Of a DNA stretch of 51,602 nt, positions 28,222-35,923 are shown one piece after another. Both the position numbers and the translations under genes were made by a program. Under the pieces are notes generated by a model. That model was not told where the DNA came from. It made no database searches and saw only the letters and a list, made by a program, of their open reading frames with translations. The stretch's first letter is position 1, and each line of letters opens with the position of its first letter. This DNA comes from Oscillospiraceae bacterium (GTDB taxonomy: Bacteria; Bacillota_A; Clostridia; Oscillospirales; WRJC01). Where the stretch lies: positions 1 to 51,602 of the forward strand of contig WRJC01000022.1 of assembly GCA_009782405.1 (NCBI GenBank), in the 5' to 3' direction.

Positions 28222-29241
28222 ATGGAAAAAATCAGGCTCGGGAAAACAAACTTGATGGTTTCGCGATCGGGTTTCGGCGCGATACCGATTCAGCGGATCG
28301 GCGACGAAGAATCCACCGCGCTCCTGCGGGCGGCTTTCGAGGGCGGCATAAATTTTTACGACACCGCCCGCGGCTACACCACAAGCGAGCGCAAAATCGG
28401 GCTCGCGCTTAAATCTGTGCGCAAGCAAATAATCATAGCGACCAAATCGGGCGCGCAAACGGGCGAACAGCTCGAAAAAGACCTCGAAACCTCGCTTTTT
28501 GAACTCGGCACCGACTACATAGACATATACCAGTTCCACAATCCATCATTCATTCCGCAACCCGGCGAGGCAAACGGGCTCTACGAAGCGGCGCTCAAGG
28601 CAAAAGCGGCGGGCAAAATCAGGCATATCGGCGTCACCAACCATCGCCTCGAGCTTGCCTTGGAAATGGCAAAGAGCGGCTTGTTTGAAACGATGCAATT
28701 TCCCGCGAGCTCGCTTGCCACCGAAGGCGAAATAGAGCTTGTCAATTTGTGCGGCGAGCGCGACGTGGGCTTTGTCGCCATGAAGGCGCTGGCTGGGGGG
28801 CTCATAACCAACGCCAAAACCGCATTCGCCTATCTGCGCCAATTTGGGAATGTGGTCCCCATTTGGGGCTTGCAGCATATGGAACAGCTTGAAGAATTTT
28901 TGGGATATGAAAAAAAACCGCCTGTTTTGGACGGGGAAACCTGGCAGGCGATCGAAAGCGACAGGGAAAGGCTCCGCGGGGGCTATTGCCGCGCATGCGG
29001 CTATTGCCTGCCATGCCCCGCAAAGATAAACATCCCTATGGCGGCGCGCATGGAGCTTCTGCTCGGGCGGATGAGTTTGGACGGGCTTGTCGGCGAGCAC
29101 GGAAAAGAGATGATGAATAGGATAAACGACTGCACGGAATGCCGCCATTGCGCCGACTGCTGCCCATATCGCTTGGACACGCCCAAACTTTTGAAATCGA
29201 ATCTGGCGTATTACGAAAAATTTATCGCGGAAAAATTGTGA
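28222..29241 (+). CDS. Aldo/keto reductase with C-terminal 4Fe-4S ferredoxin domain
   Basis: The 339-residue protein has the AKR barrel: SRSGFGAIPIQRI, NFYDTARGYTTSERKIG (catalytic Asp and Tyr), IIATKSGA (Lys) and IYQFHNPS (His). A C-terminal extension has two cysteine groups, CRACGYCLPCP and CTECRHCADCC, giving ferredoxin-like clusters. This class of iron-sulfur AKR is widespread in anaerobes, and its substrates are mostly unknown. The chosen start follows GGAGGG. The alpha-galactosidase gene begins 22 bases downstream with its own GGGGGA site, so they are likely cotranscribed. Confidence 0.9.
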   Translation: MEKIRLGKTNLMVSRSGFGAIPIQRIGDEESTALLRAAFEGGINFYDTARGYTTSERKIGLALKSVRKQIIIATKSGAQTGEQLEKDLETSLFELGTDYIDIYQFHNPSFIPQPGEANGLYEAALKAKAAGKIRHIGVTNHRLELALEMAKSGLFETMQFPASSLATEGEIELVNLCGERDVGFVAMKALAGGLITNAKTAFAYLRQFGNVVPIWGLQHMEQLEEFLGYEKKPPVLDGETWQAIESDRERLRGGYCRACGYCLPCPAKINIPMAARMELLLGRMSLDGLVGEHGKEMMNRINDCTECRHCADCCPYRLDTPKLLKSNLAYYEKFIAEKL

Positions 29242-29263
29242 AAATAAAGATTGGGGGATATAT

Positions 29264-31291
29264 ATGCCGAAAACAAATTACAAAAATCCAACGGCGAGGA
29301 AAACCTATGATGCATACCTCGAAAATCTCGGCGCTTTGCCCGTCAGCTTTTCGTATGGCGGCAAAACTTACCGCGGATTTGACCCTGCGATATTCGAACA
29401 AACGAAAAAGACGACTGCGGCAAGCGGCGAAAAAGAAGAAACCGCATTTTTGCTGAAAGCGGACGAAAATCTGACAATTTCCGTGATCACCGCATATTAC
29501 GAAAATTACGGGGCGTATGAGTGGACTGTGCATTTTGAAAACACGGGAAAATCAAACACGGGCACAATAAGCGGCCTGAAGTCGGCGGACATGGTTTTTT
29601 TCGGCGAAAATCCCGTGCTGCGCGGGATATTGGGGGATCACCAGAACCAATACAGGCCGTATGAAATAAAATTGTCGGAGGGCGGCGTGAACCACAAATC
29701 CGAAATAGGCAAGCCCACGCACGTATATTTTCCCTATTACAACCTCGAGCACGGCGGCGGGGGCACGCTGATCGCGCTCGGCTGGGGCGGTACATGGGAA
29801 GCCGATTTTGCCCTCGATTCCGGCGGCGGAACGCGCTTTTCCGGAATTGGCACAAATGGGCTTTGCACATACCTGAAACCGGGCGAACGCATACGCACCG
29901 CTTTGGTTTTGGTCATCCCCTATGCAAAGCGCGACGAAAGATACGCGACGAATTTGTGGCGCAGCTGGTACATAAACTGCAATATGCCCCGCCTGAACGC
30001 GAACGGGGATCCGATACAGCCATTTAGCACCACTTGCATATCGGGGGATACGGGGCTTCCAAATTCCGACGGGAGCATTTCCGAGCGCCATTTCACCTGG
30101 CGGCCTTCCCTTGAAAAAATGCTCGGCGAAAACATAAAGCCCGACTACAGATGGTTCGATGCGGGCTGGTATTTTGACCCATACGGAAAAACCGTCGAAT
30201 CCGACTGGTGGGGCACAGTCGGCACATGGGAACTCGACTCCGTGAAATGGCCAAACGGGACTTTCAGGGAATCCACGGACTATGCCCGCGCCCACGGCAT
30301 GAAGACGCTCGTCTGGTTTGAGCCGGAGCGCGTCACACACACAGACGGCTTGGCCGAAAACTACGGCTACAAAAAAGAATGGGCCATGCCCGACGGCAAC
30401 AATGTGATCTCAAATAATATCGGCGACGCCGAATGCCTCGAATGGACGGCGGGGCGCATCATATCGATGATGGACAAAAACGGCGTCGAAATGTACCGCG
30501 AGGACAACAACTGCTACCCGGCCAAGTGCTGGGCGGAAGCCGACAGCGCCGAAGGGGAAAACCGCGCGGGCATAACCGAAAACAAAGCGGTCGCCGGCCA
30601 CTACAAGCTTTGGGACATGATAATAGACTACTGCGGGAAAAACGGAAAAGACACATTCGTGGATTCTTGCGCCAGCGGCGGCGGGCGAAACGACTTGGAA
30701 TCGATGCGGCGGGGGATACCGCTGCTCAGAAGCGATTCCGACCGCACCACCACTTCGCTGAGGCTTTCGATGACCACGTCGTTTCAAAAATGGATACCCT
30801 GCTGCGGGGCGGCGTCGGTGGAGCAAAACGAACAGCTCGCCGCCGACGGCAAGCGCGACGCATATATATTCAGGGCCTCCTATACCCCCGCATTCCACTT
30901 GTCCGCGCAGTGGGTGCAGGATCCCGGCACCGATTTCGATATGCTCCGTTTCGGCATGAACGAATGGAACAGCGTGAAAAAGTTTTTGCTGAAAGATTTT
31001 TACGTGCTGACAAAATGGAAGCCCGAATCGGACAAGACGGGCTGGACGAGCTATATGTATTACGACCCGGAAACACAAGAGGGCGCATTGTTCGCTTTCA
31101 GGATGGAAGAGTGCGAAACCCGCTCGCTGACGCTCAAGCTTTTCATGTTAGATGCCAAAAGCAGTTATGAGCTGCGGGATGCTGACAAGGGCATAATCGG
31201 CCGTTTTTCGGGCGATGAATTGGCAGGCGGATACACGCTGGCCCATGAAAACCCCCGCTCCGCTTCGCTTGTGTTCATCACAAGAATTTGA
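29264..31291 (+). CDS. GH36-like alpha-galactosidase
   Basis: A 675-residue cytoplasmic glycosidase (no signal peptide). An N-terminal beta-sandwich (to about residue 260) precedes a TIM barrel with YRWFDAGWYFDPYG, KTLVWFEPERV, GVEMYREDNN and the GH36-type FVDSCASGGGRNDLE. By position the nucleophile is Asp414 in REDNN and the acid/base lies in the SDSD stretch (Asp491 or Asp493). The family hydrolyses alpha-galactosides, and relatives act on other sugars. It converges with the small membrane protein gene at seven bases. Specificity is inferred. Confidence 0.85.
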   Translation: MPKTNYKNPTARKTYDAYLENLGALPVSFSYGGKTYRGFDPAIFEQTKKTTAASGEKEETAFLLKADENLTISVITAYYENYGAYEWTVHFENTGKSNTGTISGLKSADMVFFGENPVLRGILGDHQNQYRPYEIKLSEGGVNHKSEIGKPTHVYFPYYNLEHGGGGTLIALGWGGTWEADFALDSGGGTRFSGIGTNGLCTYLKPGERIRTALVLVIPYAKRDERYATNLWRSWYINCNMPRLNANGDPIQPFSTTCISGDTGLPNSDGSISERHFTWRPSLEKMLGENIKPDYRWFDAGWYFDPYGKTVESDWWGTVGTWELDSVKWPNGTFRESTDYARAHGMKTLVWFEPERVTHTDGLAENYGYKKEWAMPDGNNVISNNIGDAECLEWTAGRIISMMDKNGVEMYREDNNCYPAKCWAEADSAEGENRAGITENKAVAGHYKLWDMIIDYCGKNGKDTFVDSCASGGGRNDLESMRRGIPLLRSDSDRTTTSLRLSMTTSFQKWIPCCGAASVEQNEQLAADGKRDAYIFRASYTPAFHLSAQWVQDPGTDFDMLRFGMNEWNSVKKFLLKDFYVLTKWKPESDKTGWTSYMYYDPETQEGALFAFRMEECETRSLTLKLFMLDAKSSYELRDADKGIIGRFSGDELAGGYTLAHENPRSASLVFITRI

Positions 31292-31298
31292 CGAGATT

Positions 31299-31652
31299 TC
31301 AAAACATAAAAAACCCGCAGCCTCCGGTTCCGATAAATACGGCGATAAAAGGGGTCATGCTCCCGAAAAGTATCCCCAAGGCGACCGGCCTGTTTATAAT
31401 CCTTATGATCGCCCAGGCGATCAAGCCCATGATGCAATATGGAATGCAAAAAAGCAATACGATAAAAACCCATTCGCCGCTGTTTTTGCCGCTTGCGAAA
31501 AAAAGGGGAAAAACCGCCAAAAGCGCCGCCGTGATAAAATACGCCGCGTAAAACCTCCAATTTTTCAAAGGGTTTTCTTTCTTTTCTTTCCTTTGCTTCG
31601 GCGGCTGCCCGTTTTTGTCATTCATGTTGCCCGGGTTGTTGTTTTGGTCCAT
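31299..31652 (-). CDS. Small three-helix membrane protein of the radical SAM operon
   Basis: A 117-residue protein with a hydrophilic N-terminus (Asn, Lys, Gln-rich, residues 1-30) and three hydrophobic segments (about 33-52, 61-81 and 88-112). Charge distribution suggests a cytoplasmic N-terminus. I do not recognise a family. The start has GGAGGG eight bases upstream and overlaps the Lgt-like gene by 35 bases, so it belongs to that operon as its last gene. A membrane anchor or assembly partner is possible, but no function is shown. Confidence 0.7.
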   Translation of the reverse strand: MDQNNNPGNMNDKNGQPPKQRKEKKENPLKNWRFYAAYFITAALLAVFPLFFASGKNSGEWVFIVLLFCIPYCIMGLIAWAIIRIINRPVALGILFGSMTPFIAVFIGTGGCGFFMF

Positions 31653-32355
31653 TTTTAATCGCCCTCCGTAAAATGATCGCCATATAAATCGCCCCGAGTA
31701 TACATATGATTTGGTAAATCGTCATTTCGCAGAACACTTTCGGGTTTTCGCGGATGAACTCGTTGAAAAATCTAAATGCAAAGTATGCCAAAAGATACAA
31801 TTTGAAAAGCAGCCCCGGGATTTTCGCCTTGTTTTGCCAATACGCCAAAAGCGCGAATGAGAGAAGGTGAAACCCCGATTCAAACAGCTGCGCCGGCAGC
31901 CGGGGCGACCCGTCGCCGAAGTCAAAACCCCGGGAAGCGGGGATTCCATAGCAGCACCCGTTAAAAAAACAGCCTATCCGCCCGATCGCCATCCCGAGCG
32001 CAACCGAAGGGGCGATCACATTCCCGAGTTTCAATTTGATTCCCGATATTTTTTTGATCGCGGCCACGCCGAACATTCCGCCGACAAGCCCGCCGACGAT
32101 GGATTTGCCGTACAATATTTCCATCCAGACGCGCCCCTCGAAAAATAGCGGGATCTTCGAGCCGATTACGCCGCAAACCAATGCGGAAAACACGATTTTC
32201 ACCGCGCCCTCGCTTACCTGCCCGTTCCGCTTCAAGCCGGCAAAATAATATACCAGCCCGGCTATTATTCCAAGCCCGACAAAAAATGTGTATGCCGGAA
32301 TGCCGGCTATATGCAAGGTTTGGTTTCCGTATAGCCGCTCATGGGCGTCGAACAT
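31618..32355 (-). CDS. Lgt-like membrane protein lacking canonical Lgt catalytic residues
   Basis: A 245-residue, seven-helix protein of the prolipoprotein diacylglyceryl transferase family. Fold markers kept are the glycine loop SIVGGLVGGMFG, GRIGCFFNGCCYGIP with Arg126 and Asn132, PAQLFES and FRFFNEFIRENP. In Escherichia coli Lgt the first loop carries the essential His103 (here Val87) and the second Asn146 and Glu151 (here Cys129 and Cys134). It may therefore carry out a related but different transfer. It overlaps the DUF4395 gene by 17 bases and the small membrane gene by 35. AAGGTG serves as ribosome binding site. Confidence 0.82.
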   Translation of the reverse strand: MFDAHERLYGNQTLHIAGIPAYTFFVGLGIIAGLVYYFAGLKRNGQVSEGAVKIVFSALVCGVIGSKIPLFFEGRVWMEILYGKSIVGGLVGGMFGVAAIKKISGIKLKLGNVIAPSVALGMAIGRIGCFFNGCCYGIPASRGFDFGDGSPRLPAQLFESGFHLLSFALLAYWQNKAKIPGLLFKLYLLAYFAFRFFNEFIRENPKVFCEMTIYQIICILGAIYMAIILRRAIKNGPKQQPGQHE

Positions 32356-32812
32356 TGTCTTTCACCTTCTTTGCAAACTTGCCGACGCGGCAGCAGGTTC
32401 CGTTTGTCATGCAGGAATACAGCTTGAGCGCGGAGCAAAATCCGCAAGCCGCCGATGTCTGAAGCGCCGCAAAAAGCCCCGTCGCAACCCAGGCCGCGAT
32501 TTGATTTGCAAAGCACAAAAGCGCAAGGCAAACAACCGAAAATATCGCCCCCACCAAATGCGAAAAAAATATTCCCTTTTTATCGACGATGACCTTTCCG
32601 CTTGGCCTGATTTTGTCGGCCGTGTATTTGTACAGCAAAATCAGCGGCGCTTTTTCCACTTTGAATATCGCGGAAAGCGCCATGATCAAAAATACCGCGC
32701 CGACAAGCCATTTGGTTTGCAGGACAATGCTCAGCCACAACAGGCCCGCCACCACGATCCTGCAAAAGGCGAAGCTGCCTTTCGATATTTCCGCAGGCTC
32801 AAATCTCGCCAT
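32339..32812 (-). CDS. DUF4395 family membrane protein
   Basis: A 157-residue membrane protein whose N-terminal half contains hydrophobic helices (about 18-50) and whose C-terminal half holds the cysteine-rich sequence SAACGFCSALKLYSCMTNGTCC, recalling DUF4395. DUF4395 members are membrane proteins of unknown role. The start at MARFEPAE has a GGGAGG site and lies inside the 3' end of the methyltransferase-like gene (14-base overlap). The ORF continues upstream, but those codons overlap that gene. The clustered cysteines may bind metal or undergo thiol chemistry. Confidence 0.7.
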   Translation of the reverse strand: MARFEPAEISKGSFAFCRIVVAGLLWLSIVLQTKWLVGAVFLIMALSAIFKVEKAPLILLYKYTADKIRPSGKVIVDKKGIFFSHLVGAIFSVVCLALLCFANQIAAWVATGLFAALQTSAACGFCSALKLYSCMTNGTCCRVGKFAKKVKDNVRRP

Positions 32813-33428
32813 TTGTTTTGCCTCCCTTCCACAGCTTCGGGAAAAACATTCCCGTCGTTTTTTTGTATTCTTCATATTCGGCAAATTCTTCCTGCAAAAG
32901 CGCTTCCTCCTGTTTTGCCCGGAAATACATGAACGGGACAAACACAAATGCGGTCATCGCGGCGCTCAGCCAGTTTCTGTATGCCAGGCTGCCGCCCAGA
33001 AGCATCAGCATGATCGATGCGTACAGCGGGTGGCGCACAATTTTGTAAACGCCGCGATTTGCCAAAACGTGGTTTTCATATATTTTTATGTGGTTCGCCC
33101 AATTGCCGCCCAGCTGCAGCCGCCCGATTATATTTAAAACCGCGCCCGCGAAAACCATCGCCGTCCCAAGAACCGCAATGAATATGATGTATATGTTGAC
33201 AAAATCGAAATATCCCGGACCAAAGCGCAAGACAAGGTAATAAACGGCGTAAAAGCCCATCATGCTGCCGGTGGCGACTATGGATCGCTTGCTTTTTTTT
33301 GCGACTTTTTGGCCGTATTTGGCAAAATCCGCAAATATCGCCGCAAATACGGCAACGACGGACAGCGCGACCACAGAAGAAAGAAAATTCGACAAAGAAT
33401 AATTCGGCATTTCAAACAAAAATACCAT
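32799..33428 (-). CDS. Isoprenylcysteine carboxyl methyltransferase-like membrane enzyme
   Basis: A 209-residue multi-helix protein with the PEMT/ICMT/NnrU signature: GVYKIVRHPLYASIMLM (Arg-His-Pro at 132-134), followed by KQEEALLQEEFAEYEEYKKTTGMFFP. The family binds AdoMet on the cytosolic side of membranes and methylates lipids or small anchors. The start at MVFLFEM overlaps the radical SAM gene by 17 bases and has AGGAGAGGGG before it. Acceptor unknown; the operon suggests a lipid or lipid-linked substrate. Confidence 0.82.
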   Translation of the reverse strand: MVFLFEMPNYSLSNFLSSVVALSVVAVFAAIFADFAKYGQKVAKKSKRSIVATGSMMGFYAVYYLVLRFGPGYFDFVNIYIIFIAVLGTAMVFAGAVLNIIGRLQLGGNWANHIKIYENHVLANRGVYKIVRHPLYASIMLMLLGGSLAYRNWLSAAMTAFVFVPFMYFRAKQEEALLQEEFAEYEEYKKTTGMFFPKLWKGGKTNGEI

Positions 33429-34782
33429 TTGCCCCTCTCCTGTAAATCATGTTATAGGCCGAAAACGGTATTCGCCTCAAATCAGGGGTGATGATGTGCA
33501 CGCATTCTTTTTGCATGGATTTCATGTCGAAATTGTATCTGTCCACAAAGGAGCTGACGCTGATTCTGAATGTGTTCTCATCGACGAATTTCAATTTTTC
33601 CTCTTTGGATTTGAATATGAAGTTTTTCGGTATGCGCTTTTTTATTTCGCTTGTCAAGTCGCAGCAACCGCCGACGTCGAATATTTTGCCGTCTTCGCCG
33701 AAATTCTTCAAAGCGTCTTCCACGGTGAAAACGAAAGTATTGCCGATGAAATTTTTGAACTCGCTCAAATCCTTATTTCGGGTGATGGGGATGAAGCCTT
33801 TTTTGTCCTTGAACAAATATGTGATCGCCACCCGCTCCACATCGCAGGGAAGCGGGATGAAATCGGAGGTTTTCATCATCTTTCCGGTTTGTTTTTCGAT
33901 CCTGTCCAGAATGCCGGAAAGCGTAATCCTGTCTTCCGGGGCGGCGGCGTCCCCGTAATATCCCACAGGCTGGTAATTCACCCCCCGCACGCAGGCGGCG
34001 TTCATCCCGTAAACCAATATTTCGCCGCATAAGTGGTCGTTGACGCCTTTTTCGATCGTGGCCACCAGCGTAGCGGGGATTTTGTATTTGTTCAAATTGG
34101 CGATCGCCTGTTTTTTCGCGCCTGCGAGATTTTTGCCGCGCAGTTTCGAATAGGCTTTGTCGTCAAGGCCGTCAAATTGCAGATACACTTCAAAGCCTCC
34201 GCGGAATTTTGCGAGCTCGCAGACAAACTCTTCGTCCTCCGCGATTTTGATCCCGTTGGTGTTCAGCATGACATACTTGAAGCCCTTGTTTTTCGCCATT
34301 TCTATTATGGGCAGCACATCTTTGTGCAAAGTCGGTTCGCCGCCGCTGATCTGCAAAAGCTCCGCTCCGCCTCCTTCGGCTTCCATGTAAAAATCCATCA
34401 TTTTTTCGATGGCGCCGAGCGCAAGCTCGCCGCCGCCGTTTTTCGCGTAGCACATCGGGCACTCCAGATTGCATTTTCCGGTAATTTCGATAAGCCCGAT
34501 GCAGGTGTGCTGGCCGTGGTTTTCGCAGAGGCCGCAGTCATATGGGCAGCCTTTGCCGTAATTTGTCTGCACGCTGCTTTGCGTCCCCGGTTTGTCGTAT
34601 TTGTATTTTTGGAGATGGTATCCCGCATTTTCTTCCAAAATTTCACGATGTTCCCCGCAATCCGGGCAAAGCTTGAATATATAGGCGCTTTTGTCGTCAT
34701 ATGCGATTTTTCCGTCGATTCGCCCGCCGCACTTTGAACACAGCGTTTTCGTGAAAGCGTGATAAATGTAATTTTTATCCAT
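33412..34782 (-). CDS. Multi-cysteine radical SAM enzyme of the Tes/MJ0619 type
   Basis: A 456-residue radical SAM protein. Two zinc-ribbon-like CxxC pairs come first (Cys15/18 and Cys39/42), then GKGCPYDCGLCENHGQHTC (79, 83, 86, 94) and the AdoMet cluster CNLECPMCYA (104, 108, 111), followed by ISGGEPTLH. This N-terminal ribbon plus GCPxDCGLC plus radical SAM order matches the family holding archaeal tetraether synthase Tes and the pterin methyltransferase MJ0619, and related bacterial enzymes proposed to build membrane-spanning lipids. C-C bond formation on lipid chains is therefore a reasonable guess, not shown. It starts 12 bases after the BioB-like gene. Confidence 0.82.
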   Translation of the reverse strand: MDKNYIYHAFTKTLCSKCGGRIDGKIAYDDKSAYIFKLCPDCGEHREILEENAGYHLQKYKYDKPGTQSSVQTNYGKGCPYDCGLCENHGQHTCIGLIEITGKCNLECPMCYAKNGGGELALGAIEKMMDFYMEAEGGGAELLQISGGEPTLHKDVLPIIEMAKNKGFKYVMLNTNGIKIAEDEEFVCELAKFRGGFEVYLQFDGLDDKAYSKLRGKNLAGAKKQAIANLNKYKIPATLVATIEKGVNDHLCGEILVYGMNAACVRGVNYQPVGYYGDAAAPEDRITLSGILDRIEKQTGKMMKTSDFIPLPCDVERVAITYLFKDKKGFIPITRNKDLSEFKNFIGNTFVFTVEDALKNFGEDGKIFDVGGCCDLTSEIKKRIPKNFIFKSKEEKLKFVDENTFRISVSSFVDRYNFDMKSMQKECVHIITPDLRRIPFSAYNMIYRRGANGIFV

Positions 34783-34794
34783 TTTGCAAAATCC

Positions 34795-35754
34795 TCAAAT
34801 ATCATATTCCGCTTCGCGCAGCATTTTTTGCACGGCGGCCAAGCCGAATCCGCGGTTTTTTTCGGTGTCGGCGCCGTTGTCCCTCGGGTTCGCGCCAAAC
34901 TCCGCGTATAACTGATTCACCCCGGCGAGCAGCGGCATATGCATCGGTTCGTGGACGTTCATGGACTTTTTTGGGTTTGCCGCGATCCTCGTCACGGCCG
35001 CGATTTTGGCCATTTCAAGTTCCGTGATTTCGTTCGCGTTTTCAAAAACCGTTCCCGGCACATTGACGCGCCGCATCGCTGCCATGACCTCTACGCCATA
35101 ATCCCTTGCCCGGATCATCTCTTCGGCCAGTTCTTCATATGTATGCTCCGGGCCGATGGGCTCGACGCAATAATACAAATTCAGCCCCGCTTCTTTGATG
35201 GCGTTCAAAGTGCCGATCCTTTGGCTTTTTGTTATATCGGTGTCGATGCCCTCGCGGAGCCTGCAAATATGGTATGCGGCAAAAAACCCTGCGGCTTTCA
35301 GGGCATTCGCGTATTCCGGGCCGAAATCCCCGATGTTTGCGACCATATGGATATCATGCGGCAATATCGCCCTGACCGCTTTGCCGACAGATAAAAATTT
35401 TTCCTTGCCGTAATCGGCGGTAGTCATCAAAAACAACGCTTCGACTTTTTCTTTCGCTATGTTTTGCGCTTCCGAGACGACCTGAGGCAAATCTTTTTCA
35501 AATCGCGCGCCGACTGAAAAGCCGCTTTCGGACAGGGAACAAAATCTGCATCTGCCGCTGCAGGGTTCGGAATTTATTCCGATCTGGGCGAAAATATAGC
35601 CCTTGTTTTTGTATTCGGCCCTCGACAGGCCATTTGCAATTGAAAGCAGCCTGTAAAAATCCGCAGAGGAATTTTTTATGTTCAACAACCCGACCGCATC
35701 TTCCTTGGCCAAGGGTTGCTTCGCCGCAATTTTGTCAAAAATATAATCAATCAA
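34795..35754 (-). CDS. BioB/HydE-like radical SAM enzyme
   Basis: A 319-residue radical SAM protein whose cluster motif is CSGRCRFCS (Cys65, 69, 72). The TIM-barrel continues with VEALFLMTTADYGKEKFLSV and AAYHICRLREGIDTDITKSQ, like biotin synthase and HydE relatives, and ends with NVHEPMHMPLLAGVNQLYAE. It is not a clear biotin synthase, because no other biotin genes are present. The first codon is TTG, eight bases from AAGGGGG; an out-of-frame ATG five bases earlier would give only a four-codon peptide. It is the first gene of the six-gene operon, whose promoter is at 35776-35804. Confidence 0.8.
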   Translation of the reverse strand: MIDYIFDKIAAKQPLAKEDAVGLLNIKNSSADFYRLLSIANGLSRAEYKNKGYIFAQIGINSEPCSGRCRFCSLSESGFSVGARFEKDLPQVVSEAQNIAKEKVEALFLMTTADYGKEKFLSVGKAVRAILPHDIHMVANIGDFGPEYANALKAAGFFAAYHICRLREGIDTDITKSQRIGTLNAIKEAGLNLYYCVEPIGPEHTYEELAEEMIRARDYGVEVMAAMRRVNVPGTVFENANEITELEMAKIAAVTRIAANPKKSMNVHEPMHMPLLAGVNQLYAEFGANPRDNGADTEKNRGFGLAAVQKMLREAEYDI

Positions 35755-35775
35755 TTTTCATGCCCCCTTCTTTAA

Positions 35776-35804
35776 ATATTACCATAAACGAGCTTTCAAG
35801 TCAA
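35776..35804 (-). promoter_or_regulatory. Promoter of the radical SAM membrane operon
   Basis: Minus-strand TTGACT (35804-35799) and TAATAT (35781-35776), 17 bases apart, close to consensus. The AAGGGGG ribosome binding site follows. The promoter is divergent from that of the GH4 gene, with 39 bases between the two -35 boxes; this gap has an imperfect A/T-rich inverted repeat that may be shared. Confidence 0.7.
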
Positions 35805-35843
35805 CGCGAAAATTGTTAATTTTGCGGCGCGACGATATGGGTG

Positions 35844-35872
35844 TTGACATTTTTGCCCAAAAAAGCTATAAT
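35844..35872 (+). promoter_or_regulatory. Perfect consensus promoter of the GH4 gene
   Basis: TTGACA (35844-35849), 17 bases, TATAAT (35867-35872). The start codon follows at 35924 with an AAAGGAGAA ribosome binding site. Confidence 0.85.
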
Positions 35873-35923
35873 GGTCACATCGAAACCAAAAATCACACCC
35901 AAATCAGAAAAAGGAGAATCTTT

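Noticed and set aside
34795..35754. Biotin synthase bioB
   Set aside because: Only the radical SAM core matches; no biotin genes are near and the gene sits in a membrane-protein operon.
35805..35843. Shared operator between the two divergent promoters
   Set aside because: The A/T-rich inverted repeat is imperfect, with a bulge, and could arise by chance in such sequence.
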